Source: Pseudobdellovibrionaceae bacterium | GTDB taxonomy: Bacteria > Bdellovibrionota > Bdellovibrionia > Bdellovibrionales > Bdellovibrionaceae | Assembly: GCA_019637915.1 (NCBI GenBank) | Contig: JAHBUV010000001.1 | Span: 744,001 to 808,000, forward strand | Direction: 5' to 3' | DNA: 64,000 nt | Shown here: positions 63,963 through 64,000 of the stretch, one piece after another | Position numbering within the stretch: the first letter of the stretch is position 1 | How the letters are laid out: each line of letters opens with the position of its first letter | Translations under genes and position numbers: made by a program | Notes under the pieces: generated by a model | Told to the model about the DNA's origin: nothing | The model's input: only the letters and a program-made list of their open reading frames with translations | The model's database searches: none

Positions 63963-64000
63963 GCTGACTCCCCTCTATCGGCGACCCATTGTGAGAATGA

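Overview
The window is a GC-rich (by eye about 60 percent) Gram-negative chromosome segment packed with short operons. It carries many lipoproteins and secreted or membrane proteases, a type IV pilin, a Cache-type chemoreceptor, a PEP phosphotransferase system, Lnt (lipoprotein acylation) and MenB (menaquinone). This mix fits a Bdellovibrionota-like or other delta-like bacterium. That placement is an inference from gene content, since no rRNA is present. I saw no tRNA, rRNA or CRISPR array.

Layout. 1-8.8 kb: fumC (cut by the left edge) with a YdfG-like dehydrogenase, an EVE protein, two tRNA-dihydrouridine synthases, small secreted proteins, a methyltransferase, grxC, an L,D-transpeptidase and purKE. 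8.8-16.1 kb: a metallopeptidase-like lipoprotein, a DUF6580-like membrane protein, acs with a rhodanese, menB and a chemoreceptor. 16.1-24.9 kb is a protein quality-control block: dnaJ, an unknown gene and dnaK, then pilA, clpS-clpA and htpX. 24.9-30.1 kb: a lytic transglycosylase lipoprotein, a GspN-like protein and a subtilase.

30.1-34.0 kb is an AT-richer accessory island. It holds a HigBA-type toxin-antitoxin pair with an operator-promoter, small membrane proteins, two orphan toxin-tip/immunity-like gene pairs of Rhs (polymorphic toxin) style, and a complete IS3/IS407-type element. The IS sits exactly where the body of the Rhs-like toxin gene should be and lacks a target duplication, so an IS-linked deletion probably left only the tips.

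34.0-42.1 kb: a zinc-ribbon membrane protein, lnt-mutS2, an outer-membrane protein, a 134-bp palindromic element with 35-bp perfect arms, a lipoprotein and pgi. 42.1-47.4 kb is a carbohydrate operon on the minus strand: exported GH15 glucoamylase, PTS EIICBA, HPr and EI, meeting pgi head-on. Together these could release glucose from alpha-glucans, import it as glucose-6-phosphate and pass it to fructose-6-phosphate.

47.5-54.9 kb: an internally duplicated acidic protein, small hypothetical genes, a long coiled coil fused to a small-heat-shock (alpha-crystallin-like) domain, a matrixin lipoprotein, a 620-bp gene-free stretch full of hairpins with a strong sigma-54 promoter match, a lipoprotein-MFS pair and hslO. 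54.9-64 kb: a SixA-like phosphatase, an FAH-family protein, putA with a large hairpin terminator, rhomboid-RDD, an anchored protein, an S41 protease and a Fis-type regulator preceded by a 13-codon upstream ORF.

The most unusual items are the coiled-coil/alpha-crystallin fusion, the decapitated Rhs-like tip island, the structured sigma-54 region and the 35-bp-arm palindrome.
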